Below, piece after piece: positions 13,367 to 25,200 of a stretch of 64,000 nucleotides of DNA. Source of the DNA: Hofstenia miamia (lineage: Eukaryota; Xenacoelomorpha; Acoela); NCBI GenBank assembly GCA_004352715.1, contig SCFE01000111.1, positions 828,467 to 892,466 of the forward strand. Reading direction: 5' to 3'. Made by a program: the position numbers and the translations under genes. A model generated the notes under the pieces. That model saw nothing but the letters and a program-made list of their open reading frames with translations, ran no database searches and was not told the origin of the DNA. Numbering within the stretch: position 1 is the stretch's first letter; each line of letters starts with the position of its first letter.

Positions 13367-14004
13367 TTCGCTTATCGTCGCTTTCGCTTTTTCAAGTTTC
13401 ACTTATCACCGCTAGCGCTTATGAAATGTGCATTTTTTATCTTCACTTTCATTTAGAGTAGAATAGATTAAAATAGCATATTAGAATATCTATATAGGCC
13501 CACATTGCAAAAAAAATTAATAAAGATACTGATCCACACTCAAAATATTGCCAGAACATATAGTTGCACGATGTACAAAAATTTAGATAAGGGATTAATT
13601 AATTTATCATCGACGTTTTGATTATACCGAATCTATTGTGTAGGCATGGGTAAGACCTCAAAATGATGCGTCGCATATAGACCTTATCATGAGTATTTCC
13701 ACTAATCAATCTTAGCTGCAATATACTAGATTCGATTCATTTTTAAAATACTGATATACTTTGCTTGAGATAAAAATTCCTTAAAACTAGCAAAATGCAA
13801 TGCACAAATTACTTTTTTTCCTGCTGTTTATGAATTCATTTAGCATTGTAAAATTTGTAATATATATAAATGCATTCATTTTAATAAAATTTGCTATTAA
13901 CTCAATTGTTTTGATTGTTCATAAGCAACACTTTTAACCCTCGCTTATCGCCGTTTGCGATTTATAATTTTTTGACGCTCATGCCGCTTACGCTTGCGCT
14001 TGTC
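13367..14004. repeat. two clusters of CGCTTATCG / GCGCTTAT motifs
   Basis: Clusters at about 13367-13433 and 13940-14004 are made of repeated TTCGCTTATCG, CGCTAGCGCTTAT and CGCTTGCGCTTGT units in the same orientation, about 510 bp apart. Tandem GCGATAAGCG-like motifs are known from subterminal regions of some hAT-type transposons, so this may be a non-coding hAT remnant. No transposase and no terminal inverted repeat were found. Confidence 0.5.
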
Positions 14005-14667
14005 AATACACTGGTATATACATGTATATGTACGTGTGTAGGCATTTCGTTTAAATATATGTGAATTTAGTATTATTAACTTCCGTTAAATTATATATCG
14101 AAATACTTTAAATTTCAAACATATTTGTAGACCATGTTAATTTTCCACCATTCTTCAACATTATTAAAAACAGTGCTTTATAGCAAGTGTGGTCCTCACC
14201 AAAAAAAATATTATATTGACTGCACAAATTGACCTAATTTTACAAGACAATTTTTCAAGTATGTTTTTTTGGGCTATGTTCAACAAACTGTAATCAAAGC
14301 TCTTAGTATTGGTTTTGATGTTTTTCCATATATTTTCTATTTTTGTGGTAGGTTTTTTTCTAGTTCTTTGTCTCTGTTTTCAATTCAATAAAAAGAATTC
14401 AGATCAAATGCGTGCGAAGGTACATAGGTACCGATTGATTTTTGAAAAACTACATGGACTTCGGGCTGGGGCTGAACCAATGTTTTAGGAAATGCGTGGG
14501 CCGCGTCATGATCTTTGCGAAATAATACTGGCCCTCTTCCATTCTTGCTTTTTACTAATGGCTCTAATAGTGAAACAGCTTGTTTTGAAAATATACAAGT
14601 TGTATAGTTATGTTATTAATGAGATTCATTGGGTTGATTTTCAAATATTTATTAGATTCGAATATAT

Positions 14668-14803
14668 ATTGTGTACAGTATTAGCGAAGCTTTTAATTAT
14701 AATATGGCCTTCCTGTTTGGCCCATGTATATATTTTGCAATATGTGACACTACAAAAAGTTCGTTTTGTTGGTTCTTATGGCCCATTATTGTGTACAGTA
14801 TTA
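14668..14803 (+). repeat. 16-bp direct repeat ATTGTGTACAGTATTA
   Basis: Exact copies at 14668-14683 and 14788-14803. They lie in a hydrophobic open frame (14492-14815) for which I recognise no product. Significance unknown. Confidence 0.6.
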
Positions 14804-14986
14804 TTTACATACTAAGTATCGATAATATATCTTTGCTTAGCAAACTTGATTTCTTTGAATGAGAGAGTTAAGTCGTCTAAGTCTTACGTCAGCAACAAAA
14901 ATGAGTTTGTATATCCAATCGAAATCTTAAATTGCCATAAATCACTATATTTTCTCTTAAGCATTGCCTCGCTTTGAATTTACTCA

Positions 14987-14989
<3 letters not shown>

Positions 14990-15037
<48 letters not shown>
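14990..15037. repeat. (CA)n(TA)n microsatellite
   Basis: CA dinucleotides run into a pure TA tract. The open frame read through it on the minus strand (14889-15113) is a low-complexity artefact. Confidence 0.95.
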
Positions 15038-15043
<6 letters not shown>

Positions 15044-16218
15044 GTATCTTATATTTTGACAATAAATTTTTCAGCGACTTTGGCAAAGGTGTAGCTGATG
15101 AATCGTAATGCAAAACGTCAACTATGTAGCTATTAGCAGTTTTTACCAGAAATCACAGATTTAATTAGCATTGCCGCGTTTAGACTTAGCTCATATTCCA
15201 TCTGTTGCACATTTTGTTCAATCTGGAATATTTAGTGTCACTTCCAATAAACCACTTTGCTGTAAACATTAATTTCGAATAACATCGAAATTGCAATTGT
15301 ACATTTTCCCTGTCCAAATATAAAATAATATTCTACATGTAAAGCACATTTATGAAAATTAAAACGTCATTATAATGAGTGAACGTAATTTTTTTTACCA
15401 GCAATGCTATTTCATTGATGCCGCTCATTTTGTTTGAGAGGATTTTTTATTTGATAATATGTCTCTGCGACCGTACAACTACTAAGAATTCAAAGATTAA
15501 CAATTTATTACTGGGAAATGTAGTGTTTCTATATGAGGAATTCGAGGATTCAATCGCATCATAAAATGTACATATGTACAAATATGTTTGCTACTCGAGA
15601 GCTTTTTACTGATTAATTATAGTATCTAGATTCATACGAAAGCTTACATGTCAATATATCAAACTTCGAATGATTTATATTGAAGGGTAAGAAAGTTGTT
15701 AATTGGTGTTAGATTTCATGTCATCAAAATCCATTTGTATATAATTGTCTTATCTCTGCGTTCAATTGTGATCAAGCATCGAGTCATAATTCGTGAAGTG
15801 TGGATAATAATCTTCGATTCCTAGGAGCTTGCCTGTATTATTGAAAAGTTTGAGTGTAAAGATGAATGCAAATGAAAAGACATGCTAGAAATTTACCGGA
15901 CTTGCCTTAATTTTCAAATGTATATGGATTAAGTAATATTCAAAATGGAAACCTAAATTTGAATACAATAGGAACAGTTTTTGTGTGGAATCTGCTAAAT
16001 GACTGCTGCAAATGAAAGGAATGTTGATAGCTTATTGGTTTATAAATTCTGTAACCAATAAAAGTTTATTAGCAAATATTACAACATGTTTTTAAGTAGC
16101 CAATTATTAAAACTAGCACACTTCATTCATTTTATAATAAGGAGTGCGATGAAATATACCTCGGAAACTTTTTTCAAAATATTGAAAAATCGTCTTTTTG
16201 ATCTAATATATTTTACTT
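15038..16218. other. AT-rich spacer, no gene recognised
   Basis: A short open frame at 15379-15564 shows no domain. Nothing else stands out before the transposon that starts at 16223. Confidence 0.5.
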
Positions 16219-16234
16219 TTATGGGTCATTCCAT
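16219..16234 (+). repeat. left target duplication and TIR of the unclassified transposon
   Basis: TTAT followed by GGGTCATTCCAT. The mirror arrangement is at 18579-18594. Confidence 0.85.
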
Positions 16235-17289
16235 TCCATATAAAATTACACCCTAAGCCTAAGCCTAAAATCCAAATTACTGATATTCAATTTATAATGA
16301 TGTTAGCTACCGCTGATATTGTTGAAATTTCACTGTGTAATGCGCATTTGTGTATAGCATTGCGATTTTCCCGCCATTGACGTATTTATTATTAATACAT
16401 CAAGACATTGAAATTCTGCAATTTCTGATGTATGTATTTTTAACATAACTTCTGATCTGTGATATGCTTTGTTATGCTTTTTTTTGCATTTCATATTTCT
16501 GGATTCTTAAACTTCTCGTTTTATCATTTTTTCTTAAATTTAATGTAAGATTATAGCGTAATTGATCTAAATTGTTCAATGATGTTCATTGTCCTGTAAC
16601 GTAACAAAATAATTAAGTATTTTATAAATATTATGAATCAATGTATAATCACACAAGATATGACATTTCAATATGCTCTTCAAACAAATGTAGCAGCAAT
16701 ACAAATGGTTTACTTCACTATTTTATTTACTTAATTTATATGAGTGAATTTGATTTTGTCGTATAGCGTAACAAATCATCATATGTCCTGTAGCATAACA
16801 TGTTGTAACCAAGTTGAATCTTATTTTGTTGAATGCATTGCACAGGCTTGGAAATGGGTCGATCCGTGGGTCAGGTCCGGTTGGATTGGGTCCAAAATTA
16901 GCCGTGTCTTGTAAACAAATCTTGCCGTCGGGACGGGCCATGACTCAAGATTCAGAATGCACATTCACTGAAATTGAATATACATATATTTTATATGATC
17001 AGATCCTACGTTAACCTTATATCAATGGGATTTTTTTTTAAATTATATTAAACCTATTTCCACTAGGGTTACGTTTTTGTAATGCAAATCAATTTCTCTG
17101 CATTTTTGAAAAATTTTATCCAAGGCTGTTAAAAAATATTGAATGCTTTTTGCATGGAAATATCCATGGGGTTGATGAAGATTTGTGCTAAACTTTATTT
17201 TTGTGCCTGAATTAAGTTCATTCAAATTAGATTTTTTGAATGAGAAATCCGATTTTTGTAAAAAATTATTCAAATTCTTACCATACCTG

Positions 17290-18156
17290 ATGTTCAGATG
17301 AAGAAAATTTCAATTCAAGCATCCAAGAAGTTGCTGGTCTGATGGGCCAACATCTCAATTTCAAACAAGTAGCTTGTGTGTTGTGCTGAGATTCTTTCCA
17401 AAAAGTTTGGCAAGGAAATTCAATGGAATTACTTTTTTCCTGGGCATGGGAAAGGCGCCGTTGATGGTGTGGGTGCACCACGCTAAGGAAGTGTGTGGGA
17501 AGAAGTAAGGAAGAGGCGATGATTTTTGTGACGTCTTCAATGATAGTGAAACCAATATATTTGAAATTAAAAGGAAAGAAAAAGAGATTGAAAGCATATG
17601 TCTTGAAGAAAATATATTAAGGAAGTTTGAGGAGTGTCATCCTGTGAAAGGCATTATGGGGCATTTTCGATTTGACATATCTCATGATACCTTCGAATTG
17701 CATAAGCTCTCAAATGAAGTAAAGGCAAAAATCTGGAAGAATTCCATTTATCCACCGAGTGCTGCATCATTTACATCAGCTGTTATAAATCTTGATGGTG
17801 ACTCGTTTAATACGGAAGATCCATTCAAAATTTGAATTTTTCAGAGAATTACCACCTTAAATTCTTTTCTTGGCATCAGCTATAAAGATCATATAATTTT
17901 TATGCATGAAGATAAGTGGTGTGTTGGTGAGGTGCACAGCATTGAAAGAAAAGATAATGAATTCTTTTTCAAAATTTCCTTCTTTACACCATCTTGCGCA
18001 TCAAATATATTATATTGACCGCGATTCAATGATATGGTAATATATCTGTTTGAAGAAATATTGTGTAGACTGAATGACCTACTTCAGAAGTCAGTTCGTA
18101 AATTTTTTCTTAAGACCGCTGTTTTGGACGAAATTGAGCAAACTTGCAGTGAATAA
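17290..18156 (+). pseudogene. decayed transposase-like gene of the unclassified transposon
   Basis: Several frames must be combined. About 17320-17365 reads WSDGPTSQFQ, followed by FGKEIQWNYFFPGHGKGAVD (about 17406-17470) and SVWEEVRKRR. The blocks after that read DDFCDVFNDSETNIFEIK, then a clean stretch from 17644 to 17835 (IMGHFRFDISHDTFELHKLS) and a last block to about 18156 (HEDKWCVGEVHSIERK, then PRFNDMVIYLFEEILC). The SDG-QF and HGKG-DG pair is familiar from transposase-like proteins of invertebrate genomes, and the last block resembles the small reader-like C-terminal domain often found with them. Frameshifts and stops separate the blocks, so no protein can be made. The catalytic role is inference. 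Confidence 0.6.
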
Positions 18157-18517
18157 ACTTGGTTGTTTTAAAATTTTAAATATATTTTGTTTTTTGAAAT
18201 TATGTCCTGTAGCATAACGTCCTGTAGCGTAATATGGTTTTTGGACCTAAATGCGACCTCATGATTAAAATGAATACTTAGTTTTATAATATTTTAAAAG
18301 TTAATGATAGCATTAGATTACAAAACACCAAATGTTACATTATAAGATTGATTGAAAGCAGAAAATAATTATAAAAGTTTAAAAAATTTTGTTCTTACTG
18401 TTTTTTTCCTGTAGCATGACGTAAGTATATTGCTTAAGTGATGGTGGTACGTTATTATGTAAGGCTAAACCTACATCTAATGGAAATTAAATATATGTAT
18501 TCAATGCCTAAATATAT

Positions 18518-18534
18518 ATATATATATATATATA
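18518..18534. repeat. (TA)n tract inside the transposon
   Basis: Short pure TA run near the right end of the 16223-18590 element. Confidence 0.9.
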
Positions 18535-18578
18535 AGCATTTTATAGTATACATTTATCAAAATGTCCTGTAGCGTAAC

Positions 18579-18594
18579 ATGGAATGACCCTTAT
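18579..18594 (-). repeat. right TIR and target duplication of the unclassified transposon
   Basis: ATGGAATGACCC followed by TTAT, matching the left end at 16219-16234. Confidence 0.85.
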
Positions 18595-18930
18595 ACCGAA
18601 TTTAAAATGTTCATTACATCTGTAGTGTGATTAAAGCACTTGTTTCCTATTGCTTGGAGACAACTTATTTATCAGGAACTGATATTATTTGAGATCCAAG
18701 AAAAACAATCTTTTGTCATTAAAGACTTTATCTCGCTTAAAGTAACTGTTAAATAGCGACAACTGTAAAGACAATGTTTTAACATTGCGCAGTGCATATA
18801 TTTCTTAAATTATACAGAAGCGTTGGTGCAACTCCAATATAAGTATAAGTACTCTATCAGTTTGGTAATGTACATTTAACAATACCTCATCAATGCTTTT
18901 TCCCGGCGTTTATCAATAACCTTTTTGTTT
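18595..18930 (+). promoter_or_regulatory. presumed 5' flank of the glycosyltransferase gene
   Basis: About 340 bp between the transposon end and the start codon of the GT31 gene. I see no clear TATA box or other core element, so the promoter call rests only on position. Confidence 0.25.
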
Positions 18931-19246
18931 ATGTGTAGCAAGCGTTTTAAATCACGTATTATGATTTCCTGTTTCTGCAAATTTGCATTGTCAATGCTTA
19001 GGTATCGTGGATCCTGTTTTCGGTCAGGTCGTGTATTCTTTCGTTCATGTCTCGGAATAGTCGTGTTTATGCTTTCAGTTCATGGTGTCATCTACACAGT
19101 GTTGATGAATCCACTTCAAAATAACAACGACCCTAACACCAACACGGATGAGTCATGGTTGGTGTCTGAATGCAACGTGTTCAAACCTAACAGTTCAGAT
19201 AACTTAATTATTGGCAGTCAAACCCCGTGCTCATCATTTTCTCATG
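18931..19246 (+). CDS. GT31 gene exon 1: cytoplasmic tail, membrane anchor and stem
   Basis: Codes for 105 residues plus one base. Arg-rich N-terminus, hydrophobic anchor (CLGIVVFMLSVHGVIYTVLM), then a polar Asn/Asp-rich stem. Donor site CATG|GTATGC. An ATG at 18931 begins the frame. Confidence 0.8.
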
Positions 19247-22200
19247 GTATGCTTAGTTTAAAATTAAACTCTATTTGCATTAAAATACAGGGGTATAAAG
19301 TATATATTTAAATATAATTTTTCTAAGAAAAATATATTTTTTCTCAATTGCAAAAAATATATTTGTTTCCGAAATCATTTTTTTTGATAATTTCATAACA
19401 GTATGCAATAAACAATAAAACGTTTTATAACCGTCTTATAATGGTATAACACGTTGTAAGACGTCTTAAGGTACGTCTTCTAAACGTCTTATAAAACACC
19501 AATTTTAAACGTTGCTGAATGCCATCTAGTGTCCACCAATGATGTTCTAAAACGTTTTCTAAACGTCTTCTAAACGTCTTCTAAACCATTTCTAAACGTC
19601 TTAAAGACGTCTTCTACACCTGACATAGATGCGATTTCTAAACGTCTTCTAAACCATTATAAGACGTCTTCAAAATGTTTTATTGTTTATTGGGTATAAA
19701 CATTTCAATATTTCCTGTTTGAATACAAAAAACATATTTTTCTGCAGTCCGTTAGCACATATTCAGCTTCGCTAGATGTGAGGTGTGTCTTCTTTTTCTC
19801 TGCTTTCAAAACGCTTTCAGCATAACTCGTACTTGTTCCAGAAATTTCCTGATATTGCAATGTTTCAAAAACAGCCAGCGCTTGTTTTTGATTTTCGGAG
19901 AAAGTTGCGAATGCAATAGTTTTCGAAATTCGAGAAATGAGCAAGGGACACAGGATGAACTCCCAAAAAATGTTCAAGACCTACCAAACCAGTGAGGGGG
20001 GTTCAGGGAGGTTCAGTCAACTCTTGTAATTATTTAGCAATGCAGCCCTGTGAATAAGCATGCCTCAATTATTCCTTTTTTCGCAAGTAAACACTATTTT
20101 TAGTTATTTCAGCAAAAGTAAAAAGTCTTTTGTCATTATCACTACGTTCTTTCTGAGATGGTGCCTTGCAAAATTAGCATAAGAAAACTATACAAGACTG
20201 TCGAAAGTAATGCTGCAAATAGAATCAAATCGAGTGATTTCCTGGAAATTTCAAATACCGTGATCTGTAATACCCATGGGAACCCTATTGTATGCCTAGA
20301 ATATGTTAGTTAGATGACTCTATAGGTGCCTGTAGATAATTACTAATCATCTTTAAAAAGTTTACTTTTAGAAAGAGAGAAACCTTCCCTTAAATTATTT
20401 GTAGTAGTTCATAGCACACCAAAAGAGACCGCATCTCGTGACAATGTTCGCAGACTTTTGGAACTACTTCTAGAAGAAAGTGCACTTTTAGGAATCAAGC
20501 TTCAAATAAACAAAGCTTTCATGCTAGGACTATCGCCTAGCTCTCTGAAAAGTACGTTTTCTTAATGACTATTAAATCATTTCATTTAATGTGGTACATT
20601 TACACATTGAGTATTTTGCTCATACGTTGTGAGGAGCAATTAAGTTTTAAAAAGATTTATTGATTAAGCATTTATGAGGAATTCGACCTTTATCTAATAT
20701 ATTTCAGGTATTTTAAAAATGAATATTATTAATTAGACAAATCCATTATCCCGAGATTTAATATTTCATTTTTTTACAAAAGTGTTGGATCAATTTTCAA
20801 CAGAAAATAATTTAATGTATAGTCAATGTTCCGAACAGTTTTCAAATTTGAGATGCCGTGAAAAAATTTAATTTAACGGGTTTAACCATTTAGTTGAGGA
20901 ATGGAAGAAAATTATTTATTCCAAAGACGGTCTGTGAAACTTCGGCCAGACAAGTGCAATTTGTACGTAGGCCGATTGGCATGAACATGTTTTGTCTAAG
21001 ATATTTATATAGTAAATGCATTCCAAAATCGCCTTCGATAATGATCAGCGTGTACATATTCTCTTTTGGAGTCCGATTTTTGATTAGATTATGCAACCGA
21101 TGAATTCGGAAGAGTGTATTGGCATTTTGGAACAAACTGTCTAAAAAGTTCTTGTAGTTGTTCTTAATACAAACAATATTTTGCAGATAACTCTAATATC
21201 TAGCAAAGAATAAATATCCAATAATCAATTTGTGATATTTAAATACATGTATACTATGTTTATTTTAGATTCTGACAATGAATTAGTTTTAAAAGTTTAT
21301 TCATTTTAACATTAAATTTTGATGAAGAATGACATATCAATTTTTTTCAATTAACCAATCGGTAATATAATCATACAATACTTTTTTCTTAAATTCTGAA
21401 AATTTTGTAAAAAAATATTTACCTGTATTTCTAATTGAAGTGTCTAGTAGAAAAAGTTCCTTAGTCACATTTTTTCGCTTTAAGAAAAAAGGCAATCAAA
21501 GTTTGAAAAGCAATAGGGTATACAATGTTTTTCTCAATATATATACACGTTGTTTCACAATATATGGGTAATGTGTGGGGGTAATATTAGTAATTATCAG
21601 GCAGTTATAATATTCTAATATCAAATTTCATGAAAATATATTAATGAATGCTGAAAAAAATCTTGATAATTTACAACTATCTTGCCCTCAGAATAGCTTT
21701 CCTCAACTGGCGGTAACTGACCGATCAATCGGTGTATTTTTCCAGTATATCGGCTAGTTTCATCCGGTACCCAGATTTTGATATTTGCGACTCGGCAGAG
21801 AAATTTTCTCAAAGTTACGGAAAGAGAACGCAGTAGCTTAAAGCTTAAGAAAATTGTATTCTTAGATTATATTGTTATCAGTACAGATTAAGAGTCTATA
21901 GACAAGTTTAATTCCCGTTTGTTTGAAGACTGAGTGCTTCACTTGCATCTTCTTTTAAAAGTGTAATTTTGAGTAACATTGTGTCCTGTTGCGGAGAAGT
22001 GGCACTCAAGCTCGACTTCTGAGCCTGGTATGTACAATACTTGGACAATTCGGAAATTTGAATGATTTAGATTTCGAAAACTTGAGGTTAATTCGTCTGA
22101 TATTGCATATCTTAAAAACGAAAGTTGGTTCAATCTCTGTGTTTGACATCTCGGTTGAACCCAAAGAATGAAATGATCTGTTTCATTGACATCTTGTTGG

Positions 22201-25200
22201 TTTGGTTCATTTGTTGTCAAGTACCGTTCGTAGAGCTTCAAGCCTTTTGAATTTTGAAATTTTTCTATCATTGGTGACACACACAAACGACATTGCTGTT
22301 AATGACCAATATTTTGGTTCATTCCTCGTACGATTTCATCGTTGACATCCTTGATTGGACTTGAGTCCAAGTGTCTGCTTACAAACATCGTTGACAATTA
22401 TATATTATGTGGGAAACAACTACCGTAGGAATGGAGAGGATAAAAATTAAAGTACAGCATAGCGTCTTCTTCCAGAGTGGAATTTCAATAGTTGATCAAG
22501 TTTTTGTTGTATACCGGATGTGTATGCCGCCTGGTATGCCTAGCAAGCTCCTGAAGTTATCATTGAATGATCGCATTTTTTATACCCACTCGATAATGTG
22601 ATTCCACGAATGGACAATGATATTGGAGTGGCGGTGAGTCATTCATTGAAAAATTAGACTATCCATGAATGTTGCTACTGGCATCAGTTACTATCATCTG
22701 TATCTGGGACAAGGTTAAGTGTAAGTGGCGATATGAGGCTCATGTATCGCTTTGCACATCAATTACTAGTATTCGAGCTGGAGATTTCAGATTGTATGGA
22801 AGGATATTTAAATAAGTGTTTCATTTTCTCTTGATCTTGCATATGCATATCAGCAAATGTGTCATGTACAGTTTTTCTTCCAAACAGGCAATATCGTAAA
22901 TCCAGGTTTCCATACTTTTTCCTAAACTGACGAAGAGCTGCAACAAGTCTATGAACTCGGCTTACTCATTCATTTTTGGTAAAAATCAATATTACCTGTA
23001 TCAGGAAAGTCTGATCTCCTGGTAGGACTAGTTCAATGGTGAAACCGGTTGGTGGTCTTTAAATTTAAAATGTAGACCGGTATGTTGTGGTAACAAACAC
23101 AATTCTGCCATTTGCATGTAGTTAACATTAAATTGGTAAAATAAATTATAATATATTAATGCCGGTGCATAAAACTTATATTCGATATAATGGAAGTATT
23201 ACTACTTTTATTAGTAAAAATAAGACGAAGGTAGTAAACAATTTTCTTGCTACTAAATTTGGACAAAAATCAAAACAGTTTTGGACGATAATAATAAAAT
23301 ACAAAATAATTCCTTTACTAAGCACTATTGGCTAGTGAATGGGCTCTTTCTAAAATGAAAAGGACTTTCAAAATGATATTAAATAATTTTGGTTGTTTTT
23401 AAATAAAGTGGGTTAACTCAAACGCCTTTTAGTTGGCACGCCTTCTTGATATGTTCAACAACATTTCCTATGTAATAGCTATTATCAAAAAGATTGTAGC
23501 AGCAATTTTATGCTAATAAATTTAATGACAACTAATTATCTCAGGAATTATGCACTGAAATAATCATTGGTCGCCTCGCAGTGCTAACTATTAGTACAAA
23601 AATCTTGACTAGAACGGTGCGGGTCGACCAGGTTGCCAAGCAGCCGGTCGGGCTGAACTGCGTCCAACCCTAGCTCCTACACTGGATAACTTGAGTACTG
23701 TTAGGAGTTGTTCAACGCGAATGTCTACACGGATTTACAAACTTTTTGTATTGATTTTTAGAGGATCAGTGGTCTTTTGAAAATTGTGACTGTTAAGCAA
23801 GTGATTCTACTTCACAACATAAAAAGTGTTTTCAATTAAGCACTTCAATTGAATCTGTCTTTGTTACACATAATGAGTTTATTGTCATGGTTGAAAATTA
23901 AATTTGAATTTCTTATTTTAGGTAGAGGCGTGTCAGCAGCTATACGTCAAGAGCAAGAGAAGTATGGAGATTTAGTTGTAGGCCATTACATAGACAGTCA
24001 TCGTAATCTTACAATAAAGATGATGTTTGGAATGTCTTATGTTTTCTATTACTGCCCAATGGCAGATTTTATTCTGAAACTAGACGATGACTTTTATTTC
24101 AATCCAATTCAACTAGCCAAACTTATAGGGAATGCACCATTGCAAAAGCTGTGGTACGGTAAGTCTTCATTTATGACTAATTTCATAGGCATTGTGCTAT
24201 TCATTCAGTGGATTAACAGCAAAAACTCAAATCGATTTGTGCAAGTCAAATTTTGTTTTCAACGAAGTGCAGGTTACAAATATGTCTAATGTTCATCAGA
24301 GAGATATTGTGGGACCTAATCTTTTGTGCACTTCCACCTTGAATAAAATCTATAGTCTTAAATATGCAAACAATTTAACACGACTTATTTTCTGGCTTGA
24401 AAATAAGGCAATTAATTAACACCTAAACCAACATGCTCTTAGAGATTTCTTAATACTGAATAAAGAGAATCAACACAATCTAAGAACTCAGTTTTTCCAA
24501 ATATAACCGTTTCTGTTTCATAGTTTGACTCATCGTAAACCGCAAAAGTCGAATTAAAGGGGTGTAACACAGTACATTTTTTGAATATATTAAAAAGACT
24601 AACCGTTTGGTACTTCCTTTAGAAACTATAACGGCTTTAAATTTTTAGATATTTTTCTGAAAGAAAATTTGAGTTTATAAATCAATAAAGCTTTTCTATC
24701 TGAATTTTTTGTGAGACTAATTGCTAGATCCAAATCGAAATACTATTTTGCAGTATTCTGTATCTCTCACACAGATGGTTCATTTTTTGTGTCAAGTGTA
24801 GTTTGATTTCGAAACTCGTAAGCAATAAAAGCATATTTACGAGTGTTTCTACATCAACACTACACGTCAACGTTTGTCACAATTTGTTGCTCATCCTACT
24901 ACAATTTGAGTTTGCTGTCAAATGTCTGACAGATTTAGTTTTGAAAGCATAATCTTTGAATAATATAAGGAGATTGCAACGAGTTTGAACATAATATATT
25001 TGGTTGATTTTGTTTTTTCTACCATTCACCAAAGATGTTGTCGTATTTTTACTGCGCCTCCTTTGAAAATGTGTGTCAAAAGAGTCAGTTATGGGTTGCC
25101 CCAATTAGGTTGCATAGATTTCGCACAGAATATATTTACATAACCCATTAATTTCCATCGACTATTCTACTTTGTTAAATTTATAGAAACACATTGTAAG

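Larger units (their letters stand above)
16591..18578 (+). repeat. dispersed GTCCTGTAGCRTAAC motifs inside the transposon
   Basis: Copies at 16591-16605 (variant CTGTAACGTAAC), 16785-16799, 18204-18218, 18219-18233, a shorter one at 18408-18420 and one at 18564-18578, next to the right TIR. A partial GTATAGCGTAAC is at 16761-16772. All are in the same orientation on both flanks of the coding part. Repeats near transposon ends often bind transposase, but those are usually mirrored, which these are not. Confidence 0.8.
16223..18590 (+). mobile_element. complete but decayed DNA transposon, superfamily not assigned
   Basis: The ends are GGGTCATTCCAT (16223-16234) and its exact reverse complement ATGGAATGACCC (18579-18590). 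Both are flanked by TTAT (16219-16222 and 18591-18594), a 4-bp target site duplication. The interior carries a degenerate transposase-like frame (about 17290-18156) and at least five copies of GTCCTGTAGCRTAAC near the ends. The first TIR continues into CCATATAAAA and the second into GTTACGCTACAGGAC, so the inverted repeat is only 12 bp. I recognise phrases shared with uncharacterised invertebrate transposase-like proteins (an SDG block and an HGKGAVDG block) but cannot name the superfamily. Confidence 0.8.

Noticed and set aside
16255-16268. CCTAAGCCTAAGCCTAA as a telomere-like repeat
   Set aside because: Only about two and a half units, inside a transposon end; not evidence for a telomere.
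16723-17014. Overlapping frames on both strands in the GC-richer patch with GGGTCGATCCGTGGGTC
   Set aside because: No domain; they lie in the non-coding flank of the unclassified transposon.
22407-23050. Possible mobile-element gene in intron 2 of the GT31 gene
   Set aside because: Broken frames on the minus strand look once-coding but match no family that I can name, so no feature was called.
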